A stretch of DNA of 64,000 bases from Planctomyces sp. (GTDB lineage Bacteria; Planctomycetota; Planctomycetia; Planctomycetales; Planctomycetaceae): NCBI GenBank assembly GCA_016795105.1, contig JAEUIH010000013.1, positions 81,692 to 145,691 on the forward strand. Reading direction: 5' to 3'. The notes beneath the pieces were generated by a model that was not told where the DNA came from, did not search any database, and saw only the letters and a list, made by a program, of their open reading frames with translations. Shown piece by piece: positions 1 through 9,450 of this stretch (positions within the stretch are counted from its first letter, which is position 1; the number at the start of each line of letters is the position of its first letter). The position numbers and the translations under genes are program-made.

Positions 1-3000
1 TTGGTGTCTCGAAAACTGATAGCGCCATTTGCACTGCCAGCCAATGTTGTCACGTTGTTATTTAAGTTATTCAGCGTGAACGGACCGTCTCCAAGGAGCA
101 ACAGGTTCAGACTCAGTATTCGATCATTGGTCTGAGTCACGGGAACCGTACCTGTGGTACTCCCCTGAGTGATGACAGCTCCGACAGACTGAATGACTGC
201 CGTATTGCCTGTGGTGTCAAGGCTTGTCAGGTCACAATCAAGGTCCGTGAACTGCGTGTCCTGAAGGAGCTGCATCTGCACGCTGGTTCCGGTTTCAATA
301 TCCACCTGACCTGAGCGAATCTGAACGACTTCATCGTTGGCTGTGGAGACGCGATACAGCAATCGGCTCACCGGCGTCGCAGCGGTTCCCAGAATCACGG
401 GTTCATTCGCCGTCACTGCCTCAACATTTGCGGCTTCAATCCGCAGGTCCCCTGCGATTGTAAACCCAGCGTCAGCGATGGTCAGTGTTGCAGTCGTGAT
501 CAGCGCCAGATTCGTCACCGTGAAGACATCGCCAGCCACATTGAGATTGGCTGCAGACTGGACAAACCCCGTAGTCGCGTTGATCGTTGTGGTTCCACCC
601 ACAGTTCCCGAAATTGCAACCGTCCCGGTCGCGGCAGTCGCGTTGAGATTCCCTGTCAGGTTCACTTCAATCGGGTCAAACGTTCCCTTGAAGACATCCG
701 ATGAAGTTGCACCGATACTTCCATTGACGGCTGTGATCGTAGCGTTCCCGGCTGTAATGTTCGTTACTGCGCCATTTCCATCCGTCATCGACCCGTTTGC
801 CGTGTCGAGTGTAACGTCGCGATTGCCATTGTTAATCGCGTTCAGCGTAACACTTCCACCTGCAGCGACTTCCGAGAGTCGGATTTGTCCACTCGTTGTA
901 TTTGTCGCCGTCCACTGACCTGCATTCGTCTGAATGGCGCCGGCATCTCCAATGCCCTGAGCGGCGTTCAGGATGACTGATGTTCCGGTCACAATCCCCG
1001 CAGTGCCGGAAATGGAACCTGTCCCATTCCCATCACTATCTGCTGTCAGTTGAGCCGTTGTGGATGCGGTGATGTTTGCATTGATCTGAATATTGCGTCG
1101 GGCACTCAGTTGGATCTGAGCAGTTGACGCAGTTGTCACATCGTTAATAGTAATGTCATTGCCAGCGGTCGCGGTCAGGTTTCCAACGTTACTGGTGACG
1201 ACATCTGTTACGATATTGAACGCACTCAGCGTGACAGTATGCCCGCGAAGTGTCGATCCGTCGACGGCAGTCAGGTCGCCAGCACCGCTGTTGTCGTCGT
1301 CCGCTGTGATCGTCAGTGTCCCACCGTTGCCATCGGTATCGGATCTGACGGTGACTGCTGCAACGCTGATATTGTTGCTGGCAGTAATGTCGATCTGACC
1401 GGTTGCTGTAATATTCGCGTCCACCGAAACATCGGTTGGATCAATATCGACATTCAGACCGGCTGCCGCAGTCGCCGTAATAGGCGCAAGGATCTGAACA
1501 ATCCCGGCTGCATTGATCTTCAATGCATCGGTGCCCCCGTTTGCAGCATTAGAAGTCACTGTGACAGCGCCATTCAGGTTGACACTCGTTGCCGAGTTCT
1601 GGATATCCACACTGGCAACACTAAGACCGCTGTAATTCTGCACCGCACCGTTTCGAACAACCAGATTGCCTCCCCCGGTGACGTTCCCATCCAGAGTAAC
1701 ATTGCCGACTGCACCGGCATCCAGATTCAGATTATTGCCGGCCGTCGCGACGGTGGAAAGAAACCGGATGTTGCCGGCAGCCGCTCCGGTTGTGTCAAAA
1801 TCTATACTGCCGGTCAGGGTTACGGCATTGTTGATTGTAATGTTGTCATTTGTCGTATCGATATCTCCAGCAGTCGTAATGCCCCCACTGCCAGTAATCG
1901 CCACTGCTCCGTCTGAGTTGATATCACCGTTTGCTGAGATGACAACTGTCCCGGACATATTCAATGTTACCGGGCCATTGGCAGTCGTCGTGATTGAATT
2001 ATTCAGAGCCAGATTCGTGCCTGTCAGAGAGACTCCGGCTGCCGTATTTGTGTTGACTGCTCCCCCGAGTGTCGTCAGGCCGCTTCCGGCCACCTGATTC
2101 AGCGAGGCGACCGTCAATCCAGCGGCAGTCACGTTGGTGGCGCTATTGATCGTAACAACACCCAGTCGTACAGTGCCGCCGACGGCGCCGACGAACGTCA
2201 CATTGCCGGTTCCCGCCGTTATGGTCAGATCTTCCGAGCCAGCAGCAGTACCATTCACTGTATTGTTGAACGCAACAGTTCCCCCACCTGCGCCAGTGTT
2301 GATATCAACATCGCCGGTAAGAATCAGAGGCGACTCATATGTCACATTATCGTTGGTAGTATCGACGTCGCCCGCAGAAGAAATGCCTCCTGTGGCTGTG
2401 ATGGATACTGCGCCATCCGAGTCGATATCGCCAGCGGCAGCAATCGTTGTTGTACCCGAGACATTGATCGTTACGCCGCCAGCGGAAGCGGTGACGATGC
2501 TGTTATTGATTGCCAGATTTGTGCCCGACAAAGAAACGCCAGCCGCAGTATTCGTGTTCACCACGCCATTCAGCGTTGTCAGCCCTGAACCAGCAACCTG
2601 CTGCAATGCAGCGACCGTCAGAGCCGCCGCCGTGACGTTCGTGGCACTGTTTACCGTGAGGTTTCCGAGTCGAGTCACTCCGCCGACAGCCCCGTTAAAG
2701 ACAACGTTGCCGGTGCCAGCGGTGACTGAAAGATCTTCCGTCCCTGCGGCCGTTCCTTCGATTGTACTGTCGAATCGCACATTGCCGGCTGTTGTACCGG
2801 AACTCACACTAATATCGTCTGCCAGAACGACGGCGTCGCTCAGAGTAATATTGTTACCAGCTCCCAGTGTGCCCCCGGCACCTCCCGCAGCTGTCAGATC
2901 GTCGGTCAGGGTAATCAGATTCGAGTTTCCGGTATTCAGCGTAATCAATCCCGCTGTACCGCCGGTATTGGCATTCGCCAAATCATCACCACCGCTGGTC

Positions 3001-4241
3001 CGAATCAGGCCAACATCGATCGTCCCATCGGCGGTATCAATCGTAACGGCACCGCCGTTGCTGCCATTGCCCGCAGCGTGATCCGCACCTTCTGTGATCA
3101 GATCGCCCAGCAGATCTACGACTCCATTGCCCGTCACATTGATATCGATTGCCCCACTGGCTACGCCACTACTTACAGCCGCAGTCGTCTGAAGATCACC
3201 CGCAGCGGAGCTGCTCACCAGAGTGTCTGCATTCAGTGTGATCGAACCGCCCTCTGTTGTAATCGCCCGGGTGATGTTGATGATGTCACCGTTCACCACG
3301 AGATTGCCAGTGCCCAGATCTGTGTCGGCCGCATCAAAGGTCACAACATTGTCGCTGCCTGCGTCGTCATTGACTGTGAGATCGGCGTCAAATGCAGGAT
3401 CCAGCCCCTGAATGAAAATCTGCTTTACATTTCCAGCGTCATTGATAGTCAGTGAACTTGTCGGATTCGCAAAGTCTGTTAACTCGAATGTATCACCAGA
3501 CAATCGGGTGATGCTGTTCCCGAGATTTCCGTCGTCACTCAGGATCACGTTTGGATCAGCACCGGCAGGCAGGTTGATCACAAGGTCCGCAGCCGTTCCC
3601 CCCAGCGCAAGTGGTTCGATCTGATCAAACTCTACTGTTCCCAAACCATTCAGGACAACATTTCCGCTTTCGAGACCCGTATGAGTCACCGTGACGTCCG
3701 CTGTGAGTGGATTTGCGTCGATGGCAATGTTGTAGCCGGTAATCGCAAGGCTATCGTTATCCGCGTTCCCGACATCTTCTCCCCCAAGAAACGAAATGCC
3801 TCCCGATGGGATAAAGTCAATTCCTGTCAGGTCAAGTACCACCTGATCCGTCGCAGCATCCGACCCCTGGATCAAGAGCACATTGCCGCCAGTCAGCATG
3901 TCTCCACCATCCGCAAACAGACTCGCATCAACCAGGAGTTCGTTGGTATTGACGGAAAACTCTGTGGCATTTAACCCTGCGACAGACCACGTGCTGCCAT
4001 CATTCAAAGTCAACCGGACAGCCTGAACGTCTCCGCCTCCGAAGTCGACCGACCCACCGTTTTCGATGGTCAGGGTTTCTGCCCCGGAAAGTACAATTCC
4101 AGCATTAACTGCAACAGATGCATTCAGAACACGTCGATCTTCCAACTGCACCAGCCGAAGCGTTCGATGCCCCGGCTGAGGTTTCGAAATCAATTGCCTG
4201 AAGATTCCGCGCATCCGTCGTATAAAGCCTGACAGGTACAT
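1..4241 (-). CDS. Giant secreted beta-strand repeat surface protein, N-terminal part (partial)
   Basis: The minus-strand frame is open from an ATG at 4241 to the left edge, so at least 1,413 residues are present and the C-terminus is missing. A TAG codon lies directly upstream of the ATG, which fixes the start region. Residues near 26-42 read LRLVQLEDRRVLNAS, the LEPR-XLL type N-terminal signature seen on very large planctomycete surface proteins. The remainder is rich in N, T, G, A and V with short beta-strand-like repeats such as TNTAAGV and AGSGLTTL, as in filamentous adhesin-like proteins. It is probably exported and cell-surface bound. The adaptor/M50/TolC genes at 5927-14035 are a plausible export route (inference). 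The many plus-strand open frames here are antisense artefacts of its biased codons. Confidence 0.85.
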   Translation of the reverse strand, partial: MYLSGFIRRMRGIFRQLISKPQPGHRTLRLVQLEDRRVLNASVAVNAGIVLSGAETLTIENGGSVDFGGGDVQAVRLTLNDGSTWSVAGLNATEFSVNTNELLVDASLFADGGDMLTGGNVLLIQGSDAATDQVVLDLTGIDFIPSGGISFLGGEDVGNADNDSLAITGYNIAIDANPLTADVTVTHTGLESGNVVLNGLGTVEFDQIEPLALGGTAADLVINLPAGADPNVILSDDGNLGNSITRLSGDTFELTDFANPTSSLTINDAGNVKQIFIQGLDPAFDADLTVNDDAGSDNVVTFDAADTDLGTGNLVVNGDIINITRAITTEGGSITLNADTLVSSSAAGDLQTTAAVSSGVASGAIDINVTGNGVVDLLGDLITEGADHAAGNGSNGGAVTIDTADGTIDVGLIRTSGGDDLANANTGGTAGLITLNTGNSNLITLTDDLTAAGGAGGTLGAGNNITLSDAVVLADDISVSSGTTAGNVRFDSTIEGTAAGTEDLSVTAGTGNVVFNGAVGGVTRLGNLTVNSATNVTAAALTVAALQQVAGSGLTTLNGVVNTNTAAGVSLSGTNLAINNSIVTASAGGVTINVSGTTTIAAAGDIDSDGAVSITATGGISSAGDVDTTNDNVTYESPLILTGDVDINTGAGGGTVAFNNTVNGTAAGSEDLTITAGTGNVTFVGAVGGTVRLGVVTINSATNVTAAGLTVASLNQVAGSGLTTLGGAVNTNTAAGVSLTGTNLALNNSITTTANGPVTLNMSGTVVISANGDINSDGAVAITGSGGITTAGDIDTTNDNITINNAVTLTGSIDFDTTGAAAGNIRFLSTVATAGNNLNLDAGAVGNVTLDGNVTGGGNLVVRNGAVQNYSGLSVASVDIQNSATSVNLNGAVTVTSNAANGGTDALKINAAGIVQILAPITATAAAGLNVDIDPTDVSVDANITATGQIDITASNNISVAAVTVRSDTDGNGGTLTITADDDNSGAGDLTAVDGSTLRGHTVTLSAFNIVTDVVTSNVGNLTATAGNDITINDVTTASTAQIQLSARRNIQINANITASTTAQLTADSDGNGTGSISGTAGIVTGTSVILNAAQGIGDAGAIQTNAGQWTATNTTSGQIRLSEVAAGGSVTLNAINNGNRDVTLDTANGSMTDGNGAVTNITAGNATITAVNGSIGATSSDVFKGTFDPIEVNLTGNLNATAATGTVAISGTVGGTTTINATTGFVQSAANLNVAGDVFTVTNLALITTATLTIADAGFTIAGDLRIEAANVEAVTANEPVILGTAATPVSRLLYRVSTANDEVVQIRSGQVDIETGTSVQMQLLQDTQFTDLDCDLTSLDTTGNTAVIQSVGAVITQGSTTGTVPVTQTNDRILSLNLLLLGDGPFTLNNLNNNVTTLAGSANGAISFRDT
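1837..2844 (-). repeat. Tandem 504-bp (168-residue) repeat inside the giant surface protein
   Basis: Two adjacent units with a period of exactly 504 bp can be aligned by eye (1837-2340 and 2341-2844; the phase is arbitrary). Anchor words recur at 2077 and 2581 and at 1837 and 2341, and a third diverging copy appears to begin at 2845. The period is a multiple of three, so the reading frame is kept and each unit adds a 168-residue block. Confidence 0.75.
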
Positions 4242-4645
4242 CTATACAGTCCCTTTGCCGTTGCGCTATAGCTTTTCCGAACAGGATCGTTCCAGGCGGG
4301 CGCTATGAATTCTCTTTTCAGATCGGAATGATCCTCACCTCTGGATCATCAGAAAGAACCGACTCTCAGAATAACTGAGCTGATCTTCTAAGCGATGTAA
4401 AAATTTGACGATTTTGACCTTTCGGTAGTTCTCGCAAAGATCAATGGTGGAGTTGGTGTAAGGGTGAGTAATTCCGAGTAAACCGGAAAATCGTTGCGAT
4501 CTCAGCCTTTCCCAGGGTCGAAACCGAAGAATAAGGAAGTTTGCGCAAGGCTGCAGGTTTGATTTTTTCACCTGTTTCGAGCCAACTTCATGGAATCGGT
4601 GACAAAATGGACGGATTCAGTCAAGACCTGTCAGGAGGATGTTGA
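4242..4645. other. Intergenic region between the divergent giant-protein and 405-residue genes
   Basis: No convincing gene is seen. The 78-residue minus-strand frame at 4335-4571 has no recognisable domain and no good ribosome site. The region should carry the promoters of both flanking genes. A perfect 7-bp inverted repeat, ATGATCC and GGATCAT with an 8-nt spacer, lies at 4328-4349 and could be an operator or a weak hairpin. Confidence 0.4.
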
Positions 4646-5863
4646 ATGGCAACCAAGAAACCAGAGCTTCTTGTCTTGCTTGCCGTTGCTCTTGGCATCC
4701 CTCTCGCCGCGGCAAAAGATTTGCCGACCGCTCCACTGGCCCCATCCTCCCCCGTAGCTCCAGCTTCAGAGTCAGAAGGCGAATTCACTCAGGATGCTGC
4801 CCGAAAGTCAGGGCCCCAGCCCGAATTTTCCGGAGATTGTCCGGTGGTTCAAATCGGCTGGATCATACCTGAAACCGATCAGAGCTCAGCTCGTAAACCA
4901 CTTACAGCGTATTCTGAATTCGCGGACGTTGAATTGACGGAACTGAAGTTTCAGGTCCCTTTGCGACCTGAAGAAGTGAACGCGTCTCCGGAATCGAAAC
5001 CCGGTACTGATTCCGGACCTGACCGCCCCGTCAACAAACAGGTGCTTTCCGACCTGATGTCATTGCTCAAGTCGCAGAAAGCCGAAGAACCAGCCTCAGA
5101 GGTTCCCCGAAAAGAAACGGCATCTCAGGATGGACATTACCTTACTGACCTGCAGTCACTTGTCAATCAGGACTCAGCATGGATCAAGCTCAATCGAAAC
5201 TACTCTGACGCTCATTCAAAAGACGTGGCGAAGGCGACTCCGGTTTATATGGCTGAGCTTCAGGATCTCTCTTCTCGCATCCATCGATTTCGTCCGACAT
5301 CGGCTCGTCGAATTCAGGAATTCCCAGTGCCATTGTCACCAACAGCAACTCCTGGAAGTGAAGCGCCGCTGAACCGACTGTTTGCTCCGATGACGGCTGT
5401 TAAGATCCATGGATCATCCGCGGAGCAGTCTAACCGACAGGACTCATGGAGAGTGCCCCTCGATGATCCTCGTTCCACAGCTTCCACAAATGTGGTGGAC
5501 TACTTCCACGGAAGCATCCCGGGCTACTATGTCCCGTCAATGCGATACGGTGTCACTCGACCAAACCGAGCTCTGTACCCGTTTAAGAACAACCCGCTTT
5601 ATTTCGAAGATCCCAATCTCGAACGATGTGGGGTTCACTCCGACTGCCTGACAAATTTCTGGTCGATCGGGCACTTCGCTTTCAACACAGCGATTCTGCC
5701 ATATCGAGTTGCTGCACAGCCGCCATGCACATGCGTTCCATCACTTGGCGACTGCCCGACCTGCAATGAATACGACTCGACGGCATACCTGCCTCCCTGG
5801 TCATGGGCTGGGCTGGTTGCAGAAACCGGAGTCATCACGGGGCTGGTGTTCATCATTCCATAG
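4646..5863 (+). CDS. Secreted protein of unknown function next to the export cluster
   Basis: The product has 405 residues. The ATG is preceded by a good AGGAGG ribosome site. Residues 1-24 form a signal peptide (hydrophobic stretch LLVLLAVALGIPLAAA). Residues 25-250 are low-complexity, rich in proline, serine and glutamate. The C-terminal 130 residues are more ordered: they hold the phrase YFEDPNLERCG, several cysteines (CGVHSDC, PPCTCVPSLGDCPTC) and a hydrophobic end (ETGVITGLVFIIP). I recall similar YFEDPNLER domains in other planctomycete proteins but know of no function. It sits between the giant surface protein and the adaptor genes, so a role in their export or anchoring is a guess. 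Confidence 0.75.
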   Translation: MATKKPELLVLLAVALGIPLAAAKDLPTAPLAPSSPVAPASESEGEFTQDAARKSGPQPEFSGDCPVVQIGWIIPETDQSSARKPLTAYSEFADVELTELKFQVPLRPEEVNASPESKPGTDSGPDRPVNKQVLSDLMSLLKSQKAEEPASEVPRKETASQDGHYLTDLQSLVNQDSAWIKLNRNYSDAHSKDVAKATPVYMAELQDLSSRIHRFRPTSARRIQEFPVPLSPTATPGSEAPLNRLFAPMTAVKIHGSSAEQSNRQDSWRVPLDDPRSTASTNVVDYFHGSIPGYYVPSMRYGVTRPNRALYPFKNNPLYFEDPNLERCGVHSDCLTNFWSIGHFAFNTAILPYRVAAQPPCTCVPSLGDCPTCNEYDSTAYLPPWSWAGLVAETGVITGLVFIIP

Positions 5864-5926
5864 TCAGCAAAATGCTCCGGCCTCTGCTGACGACAGTGCC
5901 CTCAGCTCAAAGCGGTGTGCAATGCC

Positions 5927-8125
5927 TCACATCCGGAACGAGAACGTGTGACAGAGAAGGCGCCAGAATCGTCCCGCAACGGAAACGGGGCGCGACTGAA
6001 TTCTCGCAATGCCGGTTGCATAGAGCGGCGTACTACCGAATTCCGGCTGGTCATTCATCTTCAGAGTCGCCTGAAACAGCGTTTGCTGAGGCTGGCCGGG
6101 TTGAGTCGACGACATCGCGATCATGCGATTGACGATCAACTCACGATCTACCTGTTCGCTGGGTGCGGATCCAAGTACTTCAATGTGCCCTTCAATTGGA
6201 AGTGAAGGCATTGAAAGAAAGCGAACAGTAGCCGGAGAAGAAACATCAACGAGGTCAAGATCTGTTTCGTCAACATAGGCAGACACCCGCCAGTCTGTTG
6301 AATCTCCGATCCAGCACAGCAGAGTCTGCGAATCCAGCCATGCATGCTGGTTTGAGGGTGTCATTGCCCATTCGGACCAGATTTGTGGAGCATCAGGACG
6401 GTCTGTCTCCGGCGGTTTATTTCGCGGAAGATAGATTCGCCCACTGGCAGGGCTTCGAATCTCGAGTTCGTCCTTCATGCGATTCAGGGTCTTCAGTCGC
6501 GACCTTGCAGACGTCAGCGACTGCTCCGCAACAGACAATGCAGCTGCCAGCGATGGATCTCGGGCTCGGTTGTTCTCGAGTTGGGCAACCTGAACTTCCT
6601 TCAGGCGGACCTCACCGGCAAGTGACACAATCTGCAGCTCAAGCTCCGGGTTTCGAAGGACCGCCAAAAGGTCATCTTTCTTCACCAGCTGTCCCTGCTG
6701 AAATCGGCATTCAATCGCTCCCGGAACTCGAACAAAAACGGGTTCTGAGTTTCCTGGTGTCAACACGCAGCCAGCCTTCACTGGCAGTGACACGGGCGTT
6801 AGCATCATCACCGTCAATAGAGCCACCAGACCAATGACTCCCGCCAGCGCTCTGGCTCTGCGGGGAGCAGTCCGGATTCCAATTCCAAGGTAGCGAACTC
6901 CAGCCAGACCAAGTCCAATCAGCATTGTCATCGCCGGAATCAATGCAAGCACTTCGAGTCCCACAGGTTTCAACATTTCATACATTAACGTCAGCAGAGT
7001 CAGGCTGATGCCAACACGATAGATGCCCGACAGCATTCCCCAGCCAGCGAGCAGTCCGTTTGCTGCCGGACTGTACGCGGTCTGTATTCCACCGACACCA
7101 AATACGATTCGTTGCGTCAACGAACTGGCCGCCTGACGACTCTCCATTGCCAGATTCGGGATCTGCAGCAGATCGGACATCACATAGTAGCCATCGTATC
7201 TAAGCAGCGGATTTCCGTTCACAAGGACCGTATTCGCAGAACACAGAATCATCATGTTCAGAAAGAAGCTGTGGAGCGTCCCAGGATAACTGCACATCCA
7301 GAGCAGACCGCAAATCGCCGCAATTCCAAGTTCAGCGAGGATTCCGGCTGACGATACTGCGATTCGCTTCCATCGATCATTCATCGTCCACGAATCACTG
7401 ACATCGCAATACAGCAACGGGAAGAACAGGATCATCATGAGTCCCAGTTCATGACATTCACCGCCATTATGGTGACACGTCAATGCGTGCCCGGTTTCGT
7501 GAATCGCTTTGACGACTGCGACACAAAGTGTCAGAACGATCATCTTCTGCAGGGTAAACAGACTCTTTATATCCGGCATTTCCTGAACAACAGCATCAGA
7601 CCGCTGCAACACCAGGACCGCGATTGACCCAACGAAAATCGAAAAAAGGATCAATGCCCACGGCCGATAGATCCAGGACAGCCACGGATGAATCACCCGC
7701 AGAAATCCAGTCGGATCTACGCCCCTCCAGCGAAATGAAGGCACTGCCAGCTTTTTCAGCCAACTCATCTGCTGCTGCTTCCGGGATTCTGCCAGCCGCA
7801 AACCCTGACCAGGTGTTGTCGGTACCATAATTCCGGCGTGAATGGCGGTCAGCAGAACTTCACGAAGCATGTCTTCTGTCAGCGACTGGTCCGGGTAGCA
7901 TGTTGAAAGTTTCTCGAGAAGCCCATCGATCCTCATCGTTCCGTCGCACAACTTCAGCAGCATCCACTCCACATCTGTTGTCTGAAAGTAAGTGAGCCGA
8001 AGAGGGTCTTTGATCGTATAGACCGTTTCGGTATCACCGCGCTGTGGCTGAACGTCCAGATCGGATCGCAGCTTCCATGCGACTATCCCTGGGCCACTGC
8101 TGATGGATTGATGAGCGACTGACAT
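5927..8125 (-). CDS. PqqD-like / M50 metalloprotease / HlyD hybrid membrane protein
   Basis: The product has 732 residues. Residues about 35-105 look like a PqqD-type winged-helix domain. Residues about 150-430 are a polytopic M50 (site-2 protease-like) domain with zinc motif HETGH at 209-213 and a second motif, NGNPLLRYDGYY, near 303-314. After further membrane segments, the last 280 residues form a HlyD-type barrel-sandwich and coiled-coil adaptor (GAIECRFQQGQLVKKDD). It is the last gene of a three-gene minus-strand set with two other adaptors. In known systems such hybrids sit in the inner membrane and reach into the periplasm. It may process or export the giant surface protein (inference). 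Both zinc motifs look intact, so it may be an active protease. Confidence 0.85.
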   Translation of the reverse strand: MSVAHQSISSGPGIVAWKLRSDLDVQPQRGDTETVYTIKDPLRLTYFQTTDVEWMLLKLCDGTMRIDGLLEKLSTCYPDQSLTEDMLREVLLTAIHAGIMVPTTPGQGLRLAESRKQQQMSWLKKLAVPSFRWRGVDPTGFLRVIHPWLSWIYRPWALILFSIFVGSIAVLVLQRSDAVVQEMPDIKSLFTLQKMIVLTLCVAVVKAIHETGHALTCHHNGGECHELGLMMILFFPLLYCDVSDSWTMNDRWKRIAVSSAGILAELGIAAICGLLWMCSYPGTLHSFFLNMMILCSANTVLVNGNPLLRYDGYYVMSDLLQIPNLAMESRQAASSLTQRIVFGVGGIQTAYSPAANGLLAGWGMLSGIYRVGISLTLLTLMYEMLKPVGLEVLALIPAMTMLIGLGLAGVRYLGIGIRTAPRRARALAGVIGLVALLTVMMLTPVSLPVKAGCVLTPGNSEPVFVRVPGAIECRFQQGQLVKKDDLLAVLRNPELELQIVSLAGEVRLKEVQVAQLENNRARDPSLAAALSVAEQSLTSARSRLKTLNRMKDELEIRSPASGRIYLPRNKPPETDRPDAPQIWSEWAMTPSNQHAWLDSQTLLCWIGDSTDWRVSAYVDETDLDLVDVSSPATVRFLSMPSLPIEGHIEVLGSAPSEQVDRELIVNRMIAMSSTQPGQPQQTLFQATLKMNDQPEFGSTPLYATGIARIQSRPVSVAGRFWRLLCHTFSFRM

Positions 8126-8197
8126 GCCTCATCCCGATAAACTGCTCGGTACCAGGAAAATACTTACGTTTTCGAATCGACAGTCCGAACCACAAAC

Positions 8198-9358
8198 CTA
8201 CCGGTCGGAAACTGAAACATTCTTTTCACTCAGCTGTGACTCAATCCACATCTCGACTCTCTCACCGGGTCCCAGGATCTGACCGGGATTCAGTATTTCT
8301 CCTCGAACAAGGACCTGCCCTTTGGCATCAACCTCAGGGCTGCGAAAGACCAGAGTCCCGCGAATCTCCTGTGGCTTTTGGTTCACACTTGCGATCACTT
8401 TAATGGCCTGACCGGGCTTGATCCCGTGAGCAGTGGAGTTGGCAACAAAGCCCTCCACGTACAATCGATCAAGACCAATGATTCGCAGAACTGTTTCGCC
8501 CGCCTCGGCCCATTCCCCCACATTCTTCATTTGCTCAACAACCACACCGTCAAACGGTGCTCGCAGACGCCGTCGTTCCAGCCGAACTTCCGCGATGGAA
8601 ACGGCCTTCTGCAAACCCACAAGTCCCAGCTTCTCGAGCTCACTTGCTGACTTTGATTCCTGAAGTTCCAGTTCAAGTCGAGCTACTGAGGTTTGTTGAT
8701 GCGCGAGCAGCGCCGCTTTGCTGCGTGCCCGCATTTGAGCAAGTGTCTGGTCGATCCTGGCCTTCCGCGTCGAAATCTGTCGCTTGTCAAACTCATTCTG
8801 CAGCGCCAGCCATTCCTGCTCCGAAACACTGATCTTCGAAAACTCCCGACTCTTCCGAGCGCGTTCAAGCCTGTCTTTCGCAAGCTCTTCCTCTTTCTGA
8901 GCCAGCAAAATTGCCGTGTCATCAGTTGCCGTTTGCTCACTGATGTTGGCCTCTTCTCGCGCCTGGTCCAGCAGTCGCTCTGCTTCCATATGCGAAGCCT
9001 CAGAGATCTCGATACTTCGGGAATCAGCGAGTTTCTTTTCAGCGATCTGCACATCCAGTTGCGCAACGTCCAGCGACAGAGTTGCTTCGCGATCATCCAG
9101 CGAACCAAGCTCCTGTCCCGCAGTGACTCGGCTTCCCGGTGCAACCAGGAGCCGAATCAGGTTTCCTCGCTCAAGTGCCGGTAGTTCTGATTTATCCCGC
9201 ACAGCCAGAAACGCGCCCTGGACTGGTGTTCCCCTGGGCGAGGAGTCCGCGGGAGACGCATCCTGAGCCTGACAGGCTGCCGAAACAACAAATATGAGAC
9301 ACGCCGCCAGAGTGACCCGACCGCTCCGAAAACTCATGCCGAATCGATTCTGTTTCAT
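8198..9358 (-). CDS. HlyD-family periplasmic adaptor protein
   Basis: The product has 386 residues from the ATG at 9358, chosen because AAGGA lies about nine bases upstream; an in-frame ATG at 9385 lacks a ribosome site. Residues 1-32 form a signal peptide. A split biotinyl-lipoyl half-motif (LLVAPGSRVTAGQELGSLDD) is followed by a long coiled-coil hairpin (about 100 to 240), the returning half-motif (LRAPFDGVVVEQMKNVGEW) and a beta-barrel (VEGFVANSTAHGIKPGQ). This is the layout of adaptors that bridge inner-membrane transporters and TolC-type channels. It lies 72 bp upstream of the M50-HlyD hybrid and 92 bp downstream of another adaptor, consistent with one transcript. Confidence 0.88.
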   Translation of the reverse strand: MKQNRFGMSFRSGRVTLAACLIFVVSAACQAQDASPADSSPRGTPVQGAFLAVRDKSELPALERGNLIRLLVAPGSRVTAGQELGSLDDREATLSLDVAQLDVQIAEKKLADSRSIEISEASHMEAERLLDQAREEANISEQTATDDTAILLAQKEEELAKDRLERARKSREFSKISVSEQEWLALQNEFDKRQISTRKARIDQTLAQMRARSKAALLAHQQTSVARLELELQESKSASELEKLGLVGLQKAVSIAEVRLERRRLRAPFDGVVVEQMKNVGEWAEAGETVLRIIGLDRLYVEGFVANSTAHGIKPGQAIKVIASVNQKPQEIRGTLVFRSPEVDAKGQVLVRGEILNPGQILGPGERVEMWIESQLSEKNVSVSDR

Positions 9359-9450
9359 TTGGTCCTTACTCCGCCTTTGCAACATGATTCAACATCGATC
9401 CGCCACATGCGTTTAAAAATCCTCAACATGGCGCCATCTGGTTTCTGTCA

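Noticed and set aside
337..3974. Many plus-strand open frames of 60-315 residues
   Set aside because: They are the antisense of the giant repeat gene, have proline/valine/serine-biased nonsense sequence and no ribosome sites or domains.
4335..4571. 78-residue minus-strand frame
   Set aside because: No domain, no good start context; it fills an expected promoter region.
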